12,544 nt of DNA from SZAS-103 sp038323475 (GCA_038323475.1 JBBQHA010000096.1:1-12544); one strand, 5' to 3'; counted from the first letter of the stretch, positions 1 through 6,870 are shown. Numbers and translations are program-made. The notes: generated by a model not told the origin, from the sequence alone.

Positions 1-1309
1 CGTCGATGTGGCGGCCATCGCGCACGACGCGACGCCCGCAGACGAAGACCTCGCGCACCAGATTCCGGTTGCCGCTGAACAGCCAGCTGTCGATCAGGCC
101 CGCTGGCCCGCGCGCGGCGAGCTCGGGCGCATCGGCGTCCAGCACGATCCAGTCCGCGCGCTGGCCCGGCGCGAGCGTTCCGATCGGAGCGCCGCTGCCA
201 GCCGCCGCACTGCGGGCGACGCCGTTCATGAGGGTCTCGCCGACGGAGGGCATGCGCGGATCGGCGGCGACATTGCGACTGCGGGTGACCAGCCGCTGAC
301 CGTATTCGAGCCAGCGCAGTTCCTCGACCGGCGATACCGAGATATGCGAATCCGATCCGATGCCCCAGGAGCCTCCCGCATCGAGGTACGCGCGCAGCGG
401 GAAAATGCCGTCGCCGAGGTTTGCCTCGGTCGTCGGACACAGCGCAACGGTCGCCCCGCTCGCCGCGATGCCGCGCAATTCGGCCTCGTCAAGGTGGGTC
501 GCATGGACGAGCGTCCACGATGCGTCCACGGCCGCGCAATCGAGCAACCAGCGCACCGGTCGCGCGCCCCGCAAGGCGACGCACTCATCGACTTCCGCCA
601 TCTGTTCGGCGATGTGGATGTGCCGCGGCATGCCGGACGGCAATGCGGCCAAGGTCGCTGCCAGCGCATCGGGCGGTACCGCGCGCAGGCTGTGGAACGC
701 CATGCCGATGCGCAGTAATTCGTCCTCTTCGGCGCGCAGGAGATCGAGCAGCCGGAGGAATGCATCGACATCGTGCCCGAAACGCGCTTGGCGCGACGAC
801 AGTGCACGGCCGTCGAAGCCGCCGCGCATGTAGAGCACCGGCAGCAAGGTCAGGCCGATGCCGGTCTCGCATGCCGCATCGATCAGGGCACGCGACATCG
901 CGGCAGGATCGGCATACGGCTTTCCGTCGGGCGCGTGATGCAGGTAGTGGAATTCGCAGACATGGGTGTAGCCGGCCTGCAGCATCTCGGCGTACAGCTG
1001 GGCGGCGATCGCGTGCAGGTCGTCGGGCGTGACCTGCTGCGCGAACGCATACATCGTTTCGCGCCAGCTCCAGAAGCTGTCGCCTTCGCCGCCGCGTCGC
1101 TCGGCGAGCCCAGCCATCGCGCGCTGGAATGCATGCGAGTGCAGGTTCGCGATGCCCGGCAGCGCCCAGCGCGCGTTGTCCGCGCCATCGTCCGCCGCGG
1201 ATGGCATCGTGAACAGGCCATCGACGCCGCAGTCGAGCCGCACGTCGCGCGTCCATCCATCGGGCAGCCATGCATGGCCGGCACGCAGGGTCGAGAGTGT
1301 GATGTCCAT
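1..1309 (-). CDS. hutF: Formimidoylglutamate deiminase HutF (3' end cut by window edge)
   Basis: Amidohydrolase-superfamily enzyme that converts N-formimidoyl-L-glutamate to N-formylglutamate and ammonia in the cytoplasmic five-step histidine degradation route. Reading the minus strand from the ATG at 1309 gives 436 residues without a stop, running off position 1; the family is about 450 residues, so only a short C-terminus is missing. Metal and catalytic residues are visible: H57 and H59 (NLHSHAFQR), H232 and E235 (HIHIAEQ), H269 (LVHATHL) and D320 (GSDSHISVSP). Their numbering agrees closely with what I recall for the Pseudomonas enzyme. The stretch CPTTEANLGDG (291-301) is also typical of HutF rather than of guanine deaminase. 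No clear Shine-Dalgarno precedes the start. It is divergent from hutI, 85 bases apart. HutG, which would use its product, is expected nearby but is not in the window. Confidence 0.95.
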   Translation of the reverse strand, partial: MDITLSTLRAGHAWLPDGWTRDVRLDCGVDGLFTMPSAADDGADNARWALPGIANLHSHAFQRAMAGLAERRGGEGDSFWSWRETMYAFAQQVTPDDLHAIAAQLYAEMLQAGYTHVCEFHYLHHAPDGKPYADPAAMSRALIDAACETGIGLTLLPVLYMRGGFDGRALSSRQARFGHDVDAFLRLLDLLRAEEDELLRIGMAFHSLRAVPPDALAATLAALPSGMPRHIHIAEQMAEVDECVALRGARPVRWLLDCAAVDASWTLVHATHLDEAELRGIAASGATVALCPTTEANLGDGIFPLRAYLDAGGSWGIGSDSHISVSPVEELRWLEYGQRLVTRSRNVAADPRMPSVGETLMNGVARSAAAGSGAPIGTLAPGQRADWIVLDADAPELAARGPAGLIDSWLFSGNRNLVREVFVCGRRVVRDGRHID

Positions 1310-1394
1310 CGCGGCAGGGTAACGGCTGTCCTCTCGGGCCGCCAGCGCGGCTATCATGCGCGTATGAATCCTGCCGTCCATCGCTGAGCCGTCG
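1310..1394. promoter_or_regulatory. Divergent hutF-hutI control region
   Basis: This 85-base spacer must hold the start signals for both hut genes. On the plus strand TATCAT (1352-1357) is one base from the -10 consensus, but no convincing -35 is seen. A near palindrome, TCATGCGCGTATGA (1354-1367, six of seven pairs match), overlaps it and could be an operator. A seven-codon reading frame (ATG at 1364, TGA ending 1387) precedes hutI. The Pseudomonas HutC-type TGTATATACA site is absent. All regulatory roles here are inference. Confidence 0.35.
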
Positions 1395-2618
1395 ATGCCG
1401 AACCGCTGGGATGCCCTGCTCACCCATGCCCGCATCGCGACGTTGACTGGCAATGCCGGCTATGGCCTGGTGGAGGAAGGCGCGATTGGCTGGAAAGACG
1501 GCGCAATCGCGTTCGTCGGACCGATGGATGCGCTGCCCGCCGCAGCCGAAGCGCTCGCGCAGCATGTCGAATCCGCGCAAGGCGCTCTGGTCACGCCGGG
1601 GCTGATCGACTGCCACACCCACCTGGTGTTCGCCGGCGACCGTGCGCACGAGTTCGAATTGCGACTGCAGGGCGCGAGCTACGAAGCAATCGCGAAAGCC
1701 GGCGGCGGGATCCTGTCGTCGGTGCGCGCTACCCGCGCCGCGAGCGAGGACGAACTTCTCGCCGCGTCGCTGCCGCGTGCACGCGCACTTCTGCGCGACG
1801 GCGTCACCTCGATGGAGATCAAGTCGGGCTACGGCCTCGATACCGACACCGAGATGAAAATGCTGCGCGTGGCGCGCCGGATCGGCACCGAACTCGGTGT
1901 CGGCGTGCGCACCACCTTTCTTGGCGCGCATGCGCTGCCGCCGGAATACGCGGGGCGCGCGGACGACTACATCGCATTCGTCTGCGACACGATGCTGCCA
2001 GCGGTCGCTACGGCCGGGCTCGCGGATGCGGTCGACGCGTTCTGCGAAGGCATCGGCTTCTCGCTCGCGCAGACGCAGCGCGTGTTCGACGCGGCGCGCG
2101 CGCTCGGATTGCCGATCAAACTGCATGCCGAACAACTGAGCCTGCTCGGCGGCGCGGCGATGGCGGCGCGTTGCGGCGCGCTGTCGGCCGACCACCTCGA
2201 GTACATCACCGATGGCTGCGCGCAAGCGATGGCGCAGGCCGGCACGATCGCGGTGTTGTTGCCGGGCGCCTTCGTCTGCCTGCGCGAGACCAAGCTGCCG
2301 CCGATCGACAGCCTGCGCGCGCATGGCGTCGCGATGGCGGTCGCGACGGACTGCAATCCGGGCACCTCACCGCTGCTCTCGCTTCGGCTCGCAATGGCGC
2401 TGGCATGCGCGCAATTCCGGTTGACCCCCGAGGAAGCGCTGCGCGGCGCGACGGTCAATGCGGCGAAGGCGCTCGGGTTGAGCGACCGTGGCGCGCTGCG
2501 CATCGGCCAGCGCGCGGACATCGTCGTGTGGGATGCGCGCGATCCGGCGGAGTTGTGCTACTGGCTGGGTGGGACTCCGGCGCGCCGGATCGTTGCAGAC
2601 GGCCGATTCATCGAATAG
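1395..2618 (+). CDS. hutI: Imidazolonepropionase HutI
   Basis: Cytoplasmic amidohydrolase that opens the ring of 4-imidazolone-5-propionate to give N-formimidoyl-L-glutamate, the substrate of the neighbouring hutF product. The 407-residue length is normal for the family. Visible signatures are the metal-binding DCHTHLVFAGDR (72-83; H74 and H76), H179 in FLGAHALPPEY, H244 and E246 in KLHAEQ (242-247), H267 in the SADHLEY segment, and D319 in ATDCNPGTSPLLS (317-329), which together are diagnostic of HutI. The ATG at 1395 is chosen because the protein then begins with the normal family N-terminus, although no strong Shine-Dalgarno lies before it. The upstream seven-codon frame ends seven bases before this start. 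Transcription ends at the hairpin at 2627-2652. Confidence 0.97.
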   Translation: MPNRWDALLTHARIATLTGNAGYGLVEEGAIGWKDGAIAFVGPMDALPAAAEALAQHVESAQGALVTPGLIDCHTHLVFAGDRAHEFELRLQGASYEAIAKAGGGILSSVRATRAASEDELLAASLPRARALLRDGVTSMEIKSGYGLDTDTEMKMLRVARRIGTELGVGVRTTFLGAHALPPEYAGRADDYIAFVCDTMLPAVATAGLADAVDAFCEGIGFSLAQTQRVFDAARALGLPIKLHAEQLSLLGGAAMAARCGALSADHLEYITDGCAQAMAQAGTIAVLLPGAFVCLRETKLPPIDSLRAHGVAMAVATDCNPGTSPLLSLRLAMALACAQFRLTPEEALRGATVNAAKALGLSDRGALRIGQRADIVVWDARDPAELCYWLGGTPARRIVADGRFIE

Positions 2619-2626
2619 CGGACACA

Positions 2627-2652
2627 AAAAACCCCGCAGCGGCGGGGTTTTT
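2627..2652. terminator. Bidirectional rho-independent terminator
   Basis: An 11-base perfect inverted repeat, AAAAACCCCGC (2627-2637) and GCGGGGTTTTT (2642-2652), surrounds the four-base loop AGCG. It has a T run on both strands, so it can end hutI (nine bases after its stop) and, read leftward, the convergent THX-like gene (25 bases after its stop). Confidence 0.9.
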
Positions 2653-2677
2653 CATGGAGTCGCGCGAATCCGGACGG

Positions 2678-2878
2678 CTACTTGGCCGGAGCCTTCTTGA
2701 CGACGGTCTTGGCCGGAGCCTTGGCAACGGTCTTGGCCGGAGCCTTCGCGACGGTCTTGCCTGCCGCTTTCGCTGCGGACTTCGGCGCGGCCTTGCTTAC
2801 TGCGCCGTGCGGACGCGCGTTGCCGTAGCTGCCTGCACTGCGCTTGCCCTTCGGGGTTTTCTTGTCGCCCTTGCCCAT
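2678..2878 (-). CDS. Small THX-like 30S ribosomal protein with basic repeat tail
   Basis: A 66-residue very basic protein. Residues 1-23 (MGKGDKKTPKGK then GSYGNARP) match the THX family, which in Thermus sits in a cavity of the 30S subunit head and stabilises it. THX is normally under about 30 residues of conserved sequence; here it is followed by a low-complexity tail (about 27-66) of lysine, alanine and proline containing near-exact KTVAKAPA octapeptides, reminiscent of histone H1 tails. The ATG at 2878 is preferred over an in-frame start at 2920, because AGGA lies six bases before it and the THX motif starts exactly there. It is convergent with hutI and shares its terminator. Family assignment is from the N-terminal motif only; a nucleoid-binding role for the tail is possible but unproven. 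Confidence 0.8.
   Translation of the reverse strand: MGKGDKKTPKGKRSAGSYGNARPHGAVSKAAPKSAAKAAGKTVAKAPAKTVAKAPAKTVVKKAPAK
2681..2755 (-). repeat. Tandem 24-base coding repeats in THX-like gene
   Basis: Three consecutive units begin CTTGGCCGGAGCCTT on the plus strand: 2681-2707 (27 bases), 2708-2731 and 2732-2755 (24 bases each, differing at three positions). Each encodes a KTVAKAPA-type octapeptide, with one extra lysine codon in the 27-base copy. A degenerate fourth unit follows at 2756. The near identity at DNA level suggests recent slippage expansion. Confidence 0.9.
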
Positions 2879-2963
2879 GATCGTTCCTGTGTTGCGGTGA
2901 AGTGGCGCGTAGCCTAACACCGACGCGCCGCGAGCAACACCGACAGCCGCCCGGGCCGCCCTG

Positions 2964-3395
2964 TCAGTGCTTGCAGGCTGCGTCGTGCATGTGTCCGTGC
3001 GTCAGCCTCAAGTTCAGCAAATGCGCAACCGCGATCAGGGTGCCGCCGCTGGCCATCGCGACCGCGTGCGCGATCAGGTTGTGATGGATCTGTTCGACCA
3101 GCACCGCAGCCCACAACAGCGCAATGCCTGGCACCAGGAACAACAAGGCGCGGCCCACCCTATGACGTCGATAACCCAGCACTAGGCTGGTCAAACCGAG
3201 CACGCTCGCGAACGCGATGAAGCCGATCTCGAAGACCGGACTCGCGAAGCCCGCGCCGATCGCAGGGGCTATCGCGAGCACCAGCGGCAACGCAGCGCAA
3301 TGCACCGCGCACAGCATCGAACCCGTCGCCCCAAGGCGATCAAGCAAGGCTCTGCGAGTGGTTGCGGACCGTGAAGGCTGAAGCAGGGCGGACAT
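2964..3395 (-). CDS. MerC-family inner membrane protein
   Basis: A 143-residue membrane protein with about four hydrophobic segments (roughly residues 26-48, 53-74, 83-101 and 109-128). Its first helix carries CAVHC (29-33) followed by a proline, the metal-binding pattern of MerC mercury importers. The C-terminus is rich in possible metal ligands (HGHMHDAACKH, 133-143). MerC proteins move Hg(II) across the inner membrane, but there are no merA, merP, merT or merR genes here. The neighbours are a TonB receptor and zur, so transport of zinc or another metal is a reasonable inference. The ATG at 3395 is chosen; a TTG at 3425 would add ten residues but lies close to the probable transcription start. 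The stop lies 85 bases before the THX-like start. Confidence 0.8.
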   Translation of the reverse strand: MSALLQPSRSATTRRALLDRLGATGSMLCAVHCAALPLVLAIAPAIGAGFASPVFEIGFIAFASVLGLTSLVLGYRRHRVGRALLFLVPGIALLWAAVLVEQIHHNLIAHAVAMASGGTLIAVAHLLNLRLTHGHMHDAACKH

Positions 3396-3427
3396 GACCT
3401 TTGGCAGGGTTGCTGGCTGATTCAAAC

Positions 3428-3433
3428 ACTATA
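3428..3433 (-). promoter_or_regulatory. Candidate -10 box for the MerC-family gene
   Basis: Read on the minus strand, 3433 to 3428 is TATAGT, five of six consensus bases. It would place transcription start near 3421, some 26 bases before the ATG at 3395. No good -35 is seen upstream, consistent with weak or activated transcription. It lies inside the TATAACAT half-site at 3430-3437, so a repressor bound there would block it. Confidence 0.4.
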
Positions 3434-3468
3434 ACATTCTCTCGAATCGATATGTTATATCGTTACAT
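3430..3468. promoter_or_regulatory. Zur-box-like dyads between merC-family and receptor genes
   Basis: This AT-rich island holds a perfect 8-base inverted repeat, TATAACAT (3430-3437) and ATGTTATA (3452-3459), with matching bases 22 apart, about two helical turns. The right arm also forms a 17-base imperfect dyad, ATGTTATATCGTTACAT (3452-3468), which fits the gammaproteobacterial Zur consensus TGTTATA-n-TATAACA with a weaker right half. The region lies just ahead of the receptor Shine-Dalgarno and over the merC-family -10 box. A zur gene is 3 kb away. Assignment to Zur rather than Fur is inference from this pattern and the context. Confidence 0.55.
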
Positions 3469-3486
3469 TCACGACAGGAATTCGCC

Positions 3487-5640
3487 ATGCGCCCACGTTT
3501 GCCTCCGATGCTGCCGCTCGTTGCCGCAATGACCTTAGTTCTGTCTGCCCACGCAAAGGCCGCAGATGCGGTCACGGCCCAGCCGATGTCGGCCGACCCA
3601 ACCGGTTCGGCAAACGTCAGCAACGCCCAGACGCTCGACGCCGTCGAAGTCGTCGGCAAGCTGGATGCGTCCCGCAACTGCCTGTCCCCGGCGATCGGCG
3701 CCAGTCAATACGTGTTCAACCGCAAGGCGATCGACCAGATGCCGAACGGCGACTCCACGCCACTCAATGCCGTCCTGCTCCAGGCTCCCGGCGTCGTCAA
3801 CGATTCGTTCGGGCAGTTGCATGTCCGTGGCGATCACGCGGATCTCCAGTACCGCATCAACAACGTGATCATTCCGGAAAGCATCAGTGGATTCGGGCAG
3901 ACGCTCGACACGCGCTCGGTCGACCATGTTTCGCTGCTGACCGGCGCCTTGCCCGCGCAGTACGGCTATCGCACCGCAGGCGTCATCGATATCGCGACCA
4001 GGACCGGACCCCAGGGCAATGGTGGAAGCATCGGCGTCACCACGGGCTCGTTCGGCACACTCAACCCGTTCGCGGAATTCCACGGAAACGACGGGCAGTG
4101 GAGCTACTTCCTCACCGGCAACACCCTCAAGGACGATGTCGGCATCGAAAACCCGACGTCCTCGCGCGACGCGATCCACGACCATACCGACCAGAACAAG
4201 GGTTTCGGCTCGCTGTCCTACGTCTTCAACGACACCGCGCGCGCCACATTCATGTTCGGGGCCGCGAGCAACCGCTTCGAGATTCCCAACAACCCCGGGC
4301 AAGACCCCGCCTTCGCGCTCCCTGGCGTGACCGGCTTCGATTCGCGCAATCTCGACGAACGGCAACGGGAAAAAACGCGTTTTGGAGTCTTTTCGCTGCA
4401 GGGTTCGCTCGGCAGCACCGACTATCAGGTGTCGCTCGGCCAGCGCTATACGAGCGTGAACTACCAGCCCGATCCGGTCGGCGACCTGCGGTTCAACGGC
4501 GTGGCAGGAACGATCGACCGCAGCAATCGCGCGGATACGTTGCAGGCGGATTTCTCCAACCAGATCAACGACGCGCACACCTTGCGTTACGGGCTGTACG
4601 CCAGCGCGGAACATCCGGTCAGCAACAGCATCTCTCTGGTCTTCCCCGCAGATGCCGACGGCAACCAGACCAGCGATGTTCCGATCACGATCGTCGACAA
4701 CGCGCCGCACATCACTGCGAAAACCTGGGGCTTGTACGTGCAGGATGAATGGCGGGCGACCAAGACGCTGACCATCAACTACGGCGTACGCGCCGACCGC
4801 ATCGATGCCTTCATCAAGGAAGGCCAGCTCAGCCCGCGCCTCGGCGCTGACTGGCAGTTGGGCGACGACACCACCCTGCACGCCGGATACGCACGCTACT
4901 TCACTCCGCCGCCTGCGGAGCTGATCGCGCTCAGCGACATCGAGTTGTTCCAGGGAACGACCAACCAGTTGCCGACCAATGTCAACGCACAGACCTTGTC
5001 GGAGCGCTCGCACTATTTCGACGTGGGCATCCAGCAGAAGGTCGGCGACCACCTGACACTGGGCCTGGACGCATACTACCGCCGCGTGCAGAACCTGCTC
5101 GACGAGGGCCAGTTCGGCGCTGCGCTGATCTTCTCGCCGTTCAACTACGCGCGCGGCAACGTGCGTGGACTGGAGTTCACGAGCAGCTACAACAACGGCC
5201 CGTTCAACGCGTACCTGAATGTATCCGGCAACAAGGCCAAGGCCACCAAAGTCGTCACTGGGCAATACAATTTCGAACAGGACGAGCTCGACTTCATCGC
5301 CACGCATTTCGTGCACCTGGACCACGACCAGGCGATCTCGGGGTCAGGAGGCGTGGGCTACATCTGGAACGGAACGCGGCTCGCGGCGGACTTCCTGTTC
5401 GGCTCGGGACTGCGCGAGGGCTTCGCGAACACTGGGCACCTGCCTGCGTACACGACGATCAACGTCTCGGCGCAACGCGATTTCACCATCGGCCCGGACG
5501 GTCCGTTCAATGTGCGGCTGGCCATTCTCAACGTCACCGACAGGATCTACGAGATCCGCGATGGTTCCGGCATCGGCGTCGGCGCGCCGCAGTTCGGGCC
5601 GCGACGTGGCGCCTACCTCAGCCTCTCCAAATCGTTCTGA
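3487..5640 (+). CDS. TonB-dependent outer membrane receptor, probably for zinc or a zinc complex
   Basis: A 717-residue TonB-dependent receptor: an outer membrane beta-barrel with an N-terminal plug that imports a ligand using energy from TonB-ExbBD. A signal peptide covers about residues 1-26 (hydrophobic 9-20, then AHAKAA). A TonB-box-like stretch, LDAVEVVG, is at 50-57, the plug spans about 75-175 (LHVRGDHADLQYRINNV at 111-127), and the barrel ends in the terminal phenylalanine typical of outer membrane proteins. Histidine-rich loops (H231/H233 in IHDHTD; H607, H610 and H613 spaced by three) could bind metal. AGGA precedes the ATG by seven bases. The Zur-like dyad just upstream and the nearby zur gene point to zinc, as for ZnuD in other bacteria, but the ligand is not shown by the sequence. 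The SecB-like gene follows after 26 bases and is probably cotranscribed. Confidence 0.9.
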   Translation: MRPRLPPMLPLVAAMTLVLSAHAKAADAVTAQPMSADPTGSANVSNAQTLDAVEVVGKLDASRNCLSPAIGASQYVFNRKAIDQMPNGDSTPLNAVLLQAPGVVNDSFGQLHVRGDHADLQYRINNVIIPESISGFGQTLDTRSVDHVSLLTGALPAQYGYRTAGVIDIATRTGPQGNGGSIGVTTGSFGTLNPFAEFHGNDGQWSYFLTGNTLKDDVGIENPTSSRDAIHDHTDQNKGFGSLSYVFNDTARATFMFGAASNRFEIPNNPGQDPAFALPGVTGFDSRNLDERQREKTRFGVFSLQGSLGSTDYQVSLGQRYTSVNYQPDPVGDLRFNGVAGTIDRSNRADTLQADFSNQINDAHTLRYGLYASAEHPVSNSISLVFPADADGNQTSDVPITIVDNAPHITAKTWGLYVQDEWRATKTLTINYGVRADRIDAFIKEGQLSPRLGADWQLGDDTTLHAGYARYFTPPPAELIALSDIELFQGTTNQLPTNVNAQTLSERSHYFDVGIQQKVGDHLTLGLDAYYRRVQNLLDEGQFGAALIFSPFNYARGNVRGLEFTSSYNNGPFNAYLNVSGNKAKATKVVTGQYNFEQDELDFIATHFVHLDHDQAISGSGGVGYIWNGTRLAADFLFGSGLREGFANTGHLPAYTTINVSAQRDFTIGPDGPFNVRLAILNVTDRIYEIRDGSGIGVGAPQFGPRRGAYLSLSKSF

Positions 5641-5666
5641 TCGCGCAGCGTCAGGACGGTCCGAAC

Positions 5667-6215
5667 GTGGCTCGCGTGAAACATTGGGCGCCCGAGGGCT
5701 ATCTTGCCCTGCAAGACGTCGCTCTGTGGGCGGCCCGATTCCACCGCTACGGCTCCCGTGAGCCGTCGACCCAGAAGCGTGGCACGAGCGTGGAGTGCCG
5801 GCGCGGCGTCAGCGGAGAAGTGTTCGCCGCCGAGGATGGGCCAGACGAGACGATCGACAGCTTGCGGGTTCTGGTGGAATTCGAACTTCGCTGCGAACAC
5901 ATGGATCCCAGATCGAAGTCAGCGGACCCGGGCATCCAGGCACAGGCGCCTGGCGATTCCGTGCAATACATCGTCGAAGCGGCGTTTGCTCTCAGCTATG
6001 TCGTCTACAGGATGCCGGACAAGAGGGAACTGGAGGAATTCATCCAATTCAACTGCGTTCATTACGTGTGGCCGCTCTGGCAACAGCACGTGGTGGATGT
6101 GTTGACGCGAGCCTCACTCCCGATTGTCGCGATCCCGGTGATCGCGCGATGGTCCAGGCCTTTCCTGTTCTTCCCGCCAGGCAGGCAGGACACCCGGGGC
6201 GACATAGCTGACTAG
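5667..6215 (+). CDS. SecB-like chaperone-fold protein
   Basis: A 182-residue cytoplasmic protein without signal peptide or membrane helix. The C-terminal third has the pattern of SecB and SecB-like proteins: a beta-strand region ending in VEAAFALSYVV (103-113), then FIQFNCVHYVWPLWQQHVVDV (125-145), which matches the conserved N-x-x-x-x-x-W/F-P-x-x-R-E helix, then LTRASLPIVAIPV. SecB keeps exported, especially outer membrane, precursors unfolded for SecA; SecB-like proteins also occur in toxin-antitoxin-chaperone loci, but no toxin or antitoxin gene is adjacent. The middle (30-65 and 80-98) is less conserved-looking. The start is the GTG at 5667, ten bases after AGGA; a GTG at 5676 is an alternative. 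It sits 26 bases after the receptor gene. Assignment rests on motif recognition alone, and lower similarity at the N-terminus leaves room for doubt. Confidence 0.6.
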   Translation: MARVKHWAPEGYLALQDVALWAARFHRYGSREPSTQKRGTSVECRRGVSGEVFAAEDGPDETIDSLRVLVEFELRCEHMDPRSKSADPGIQAQAPGDSVQYIVEAAFALSYVVYRMPDKRELEEFIQFNCVHYVWPLWQQHVVDVLTRASLPIVAIPVIARWSRPFLFFPPGRQDTRGDIAD

Positions 6216-6302
6216 AACACTTGTTCACGAACGACGGCTTGCAGCGCGGCCTTGCCTGGAAAGGAGCGTTCCGTGAAAAGCGAAACCAACCAGGGGATGG
6301 CT

Positions 6303-6788
6303 CTATCGGGTCCTGCAATCCGCGCACAGGCCGTGCACTTCAAGCGTCTGCGCCTGCGGCGTGAAGCCGAGCGCGCGCGCTTTTTCCTCGAGTTGGTGGG
6401 AGATGCGCTCGTCTTCCATCTCGATCGCAGCATGGCAGTTGTCGCAGATCAGGAACGGCACCGTGTGCCGCACGCGCGGATGGTGGCAGGCGACGAAGGC
6501 GTTGATCGACTCGAGCTTGTGAATGAAGCCGTTGTCGAGCAGGAAATCCAGTGCGCGGTAGATCGTCGGTGGCGCCGACGCGGCTTTCGATTCACTGATC
6601 TGCGCGAGCAGGTCGTAGGCCTTCACCGGCCGCTTCGAATCGGCGACCAGCCGCAGCACATCCGCGCGCAGCGGGGTCAGCCGCAGGCCGCGTTCGGCGC
6701 AGGCATGCTCGACCTCGCTGACGTACTCGTCGGCGTGGTGGACGTGGTGCGCGGGATCGGTGCACGCCGCTGTGTGCTTGGTGCTCAT
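6303..6788 (-). CDS. zur: Zinc uptake regulator Zur (Fur family)
   Basis: A 161-residue dimeric DNA-binding repressor that senses zinc and shuts off zinc uptake genes. The winged helix lies at about 25-90, with recognition helix PPTIYRALDFLLDNGF (73-88). Structural zinc site cysteines are C115/C118 (CDNC) and C155/C158 (CADC); the regulatory site residues H90, C101, H108 and E123 follow the spacing of E. coli Zur. The motifs PFLICDNC and HGLCADC separate it from Fur, which lacks this context. The N-terminus carries an unusual C-T-D-P-A-H-H-V-H-H cluster (9-18). The ATG at 6788 fits the family start; in-frame codons run back to 6935 inside gltX but are not Zur-like. It lies 82 bases after gltX on the same strand. 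A TGCTACGAT extended -10 (6806 to 6798, minus strand) would leave almost no leader, so cotranscription with gltX is also possible. Confidence 0.92.
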   Translation of the reverse strand: MSTKHTAACTDPAHHVHHADEYVSEVEHACAERGLRLTPLRADVLRLVADSKRPVKAYDLLAQISESKAASAPPTIYRALDFLLDNGFIHKLESINAFVACHHPRVRHTVPFLICDNCHAAIEMEDERISHQLEEKARALGFTPQAQTLEVHGLCADCRTR

Positions 6789-6847
6789 GGCAGATCCATC
6801 GTAGCAGAGCCTGTCCCGGACCTGGCCCGGTGTCGCCACGACATCGA

Positions 6848-6865
6848 GCCCGGGTTCGACCGGGC
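6848..6865 (-). other. Stem-loop after gltX
   Basis: A perfect 6-base stem (GCCCGG at 6848-6853 with CCGGGC at 6860-6865) and 6-base loop lies five bases after the gltX stop codon. No T run follows, so it is not a standard terminator. It could stabilise the gltX message or separate it from zur, but nothing in the sequence shows this. Confidence 0.3.
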
Positions 6866-6870
6866 AGCGA

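Noticed and set aside
585..2324. 579-codon minus-strand open frame across hutF and hutI
   Set aside because: It runs in the wrong frame over two clear enzyme genes, and its arginine-rich product resembles no protein.
2938..2966. GACAG/CTGTC inverted repeat over the merC-family stop codon as a terminator
   Set aside because: Only five outer pairs form cleanly, and no T run follows on the minus strand.
3535..5325. 596-codon open frame antisense to the TonB receptor gene
   Set aside because: It lies fully opposite a well-supported receptor, its translation is arginine/valine/aspartate-rich without recognisable motifs, and such frames are expected from GC-rich third positions.
6846..6866. tRNA T-arm-like sequence with GGTTCGAC
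   Set aside because: No acceptor, D-arm or anticodon arm is found around it, and the loop size is wrong; it is a plain stem-loop after gltX.
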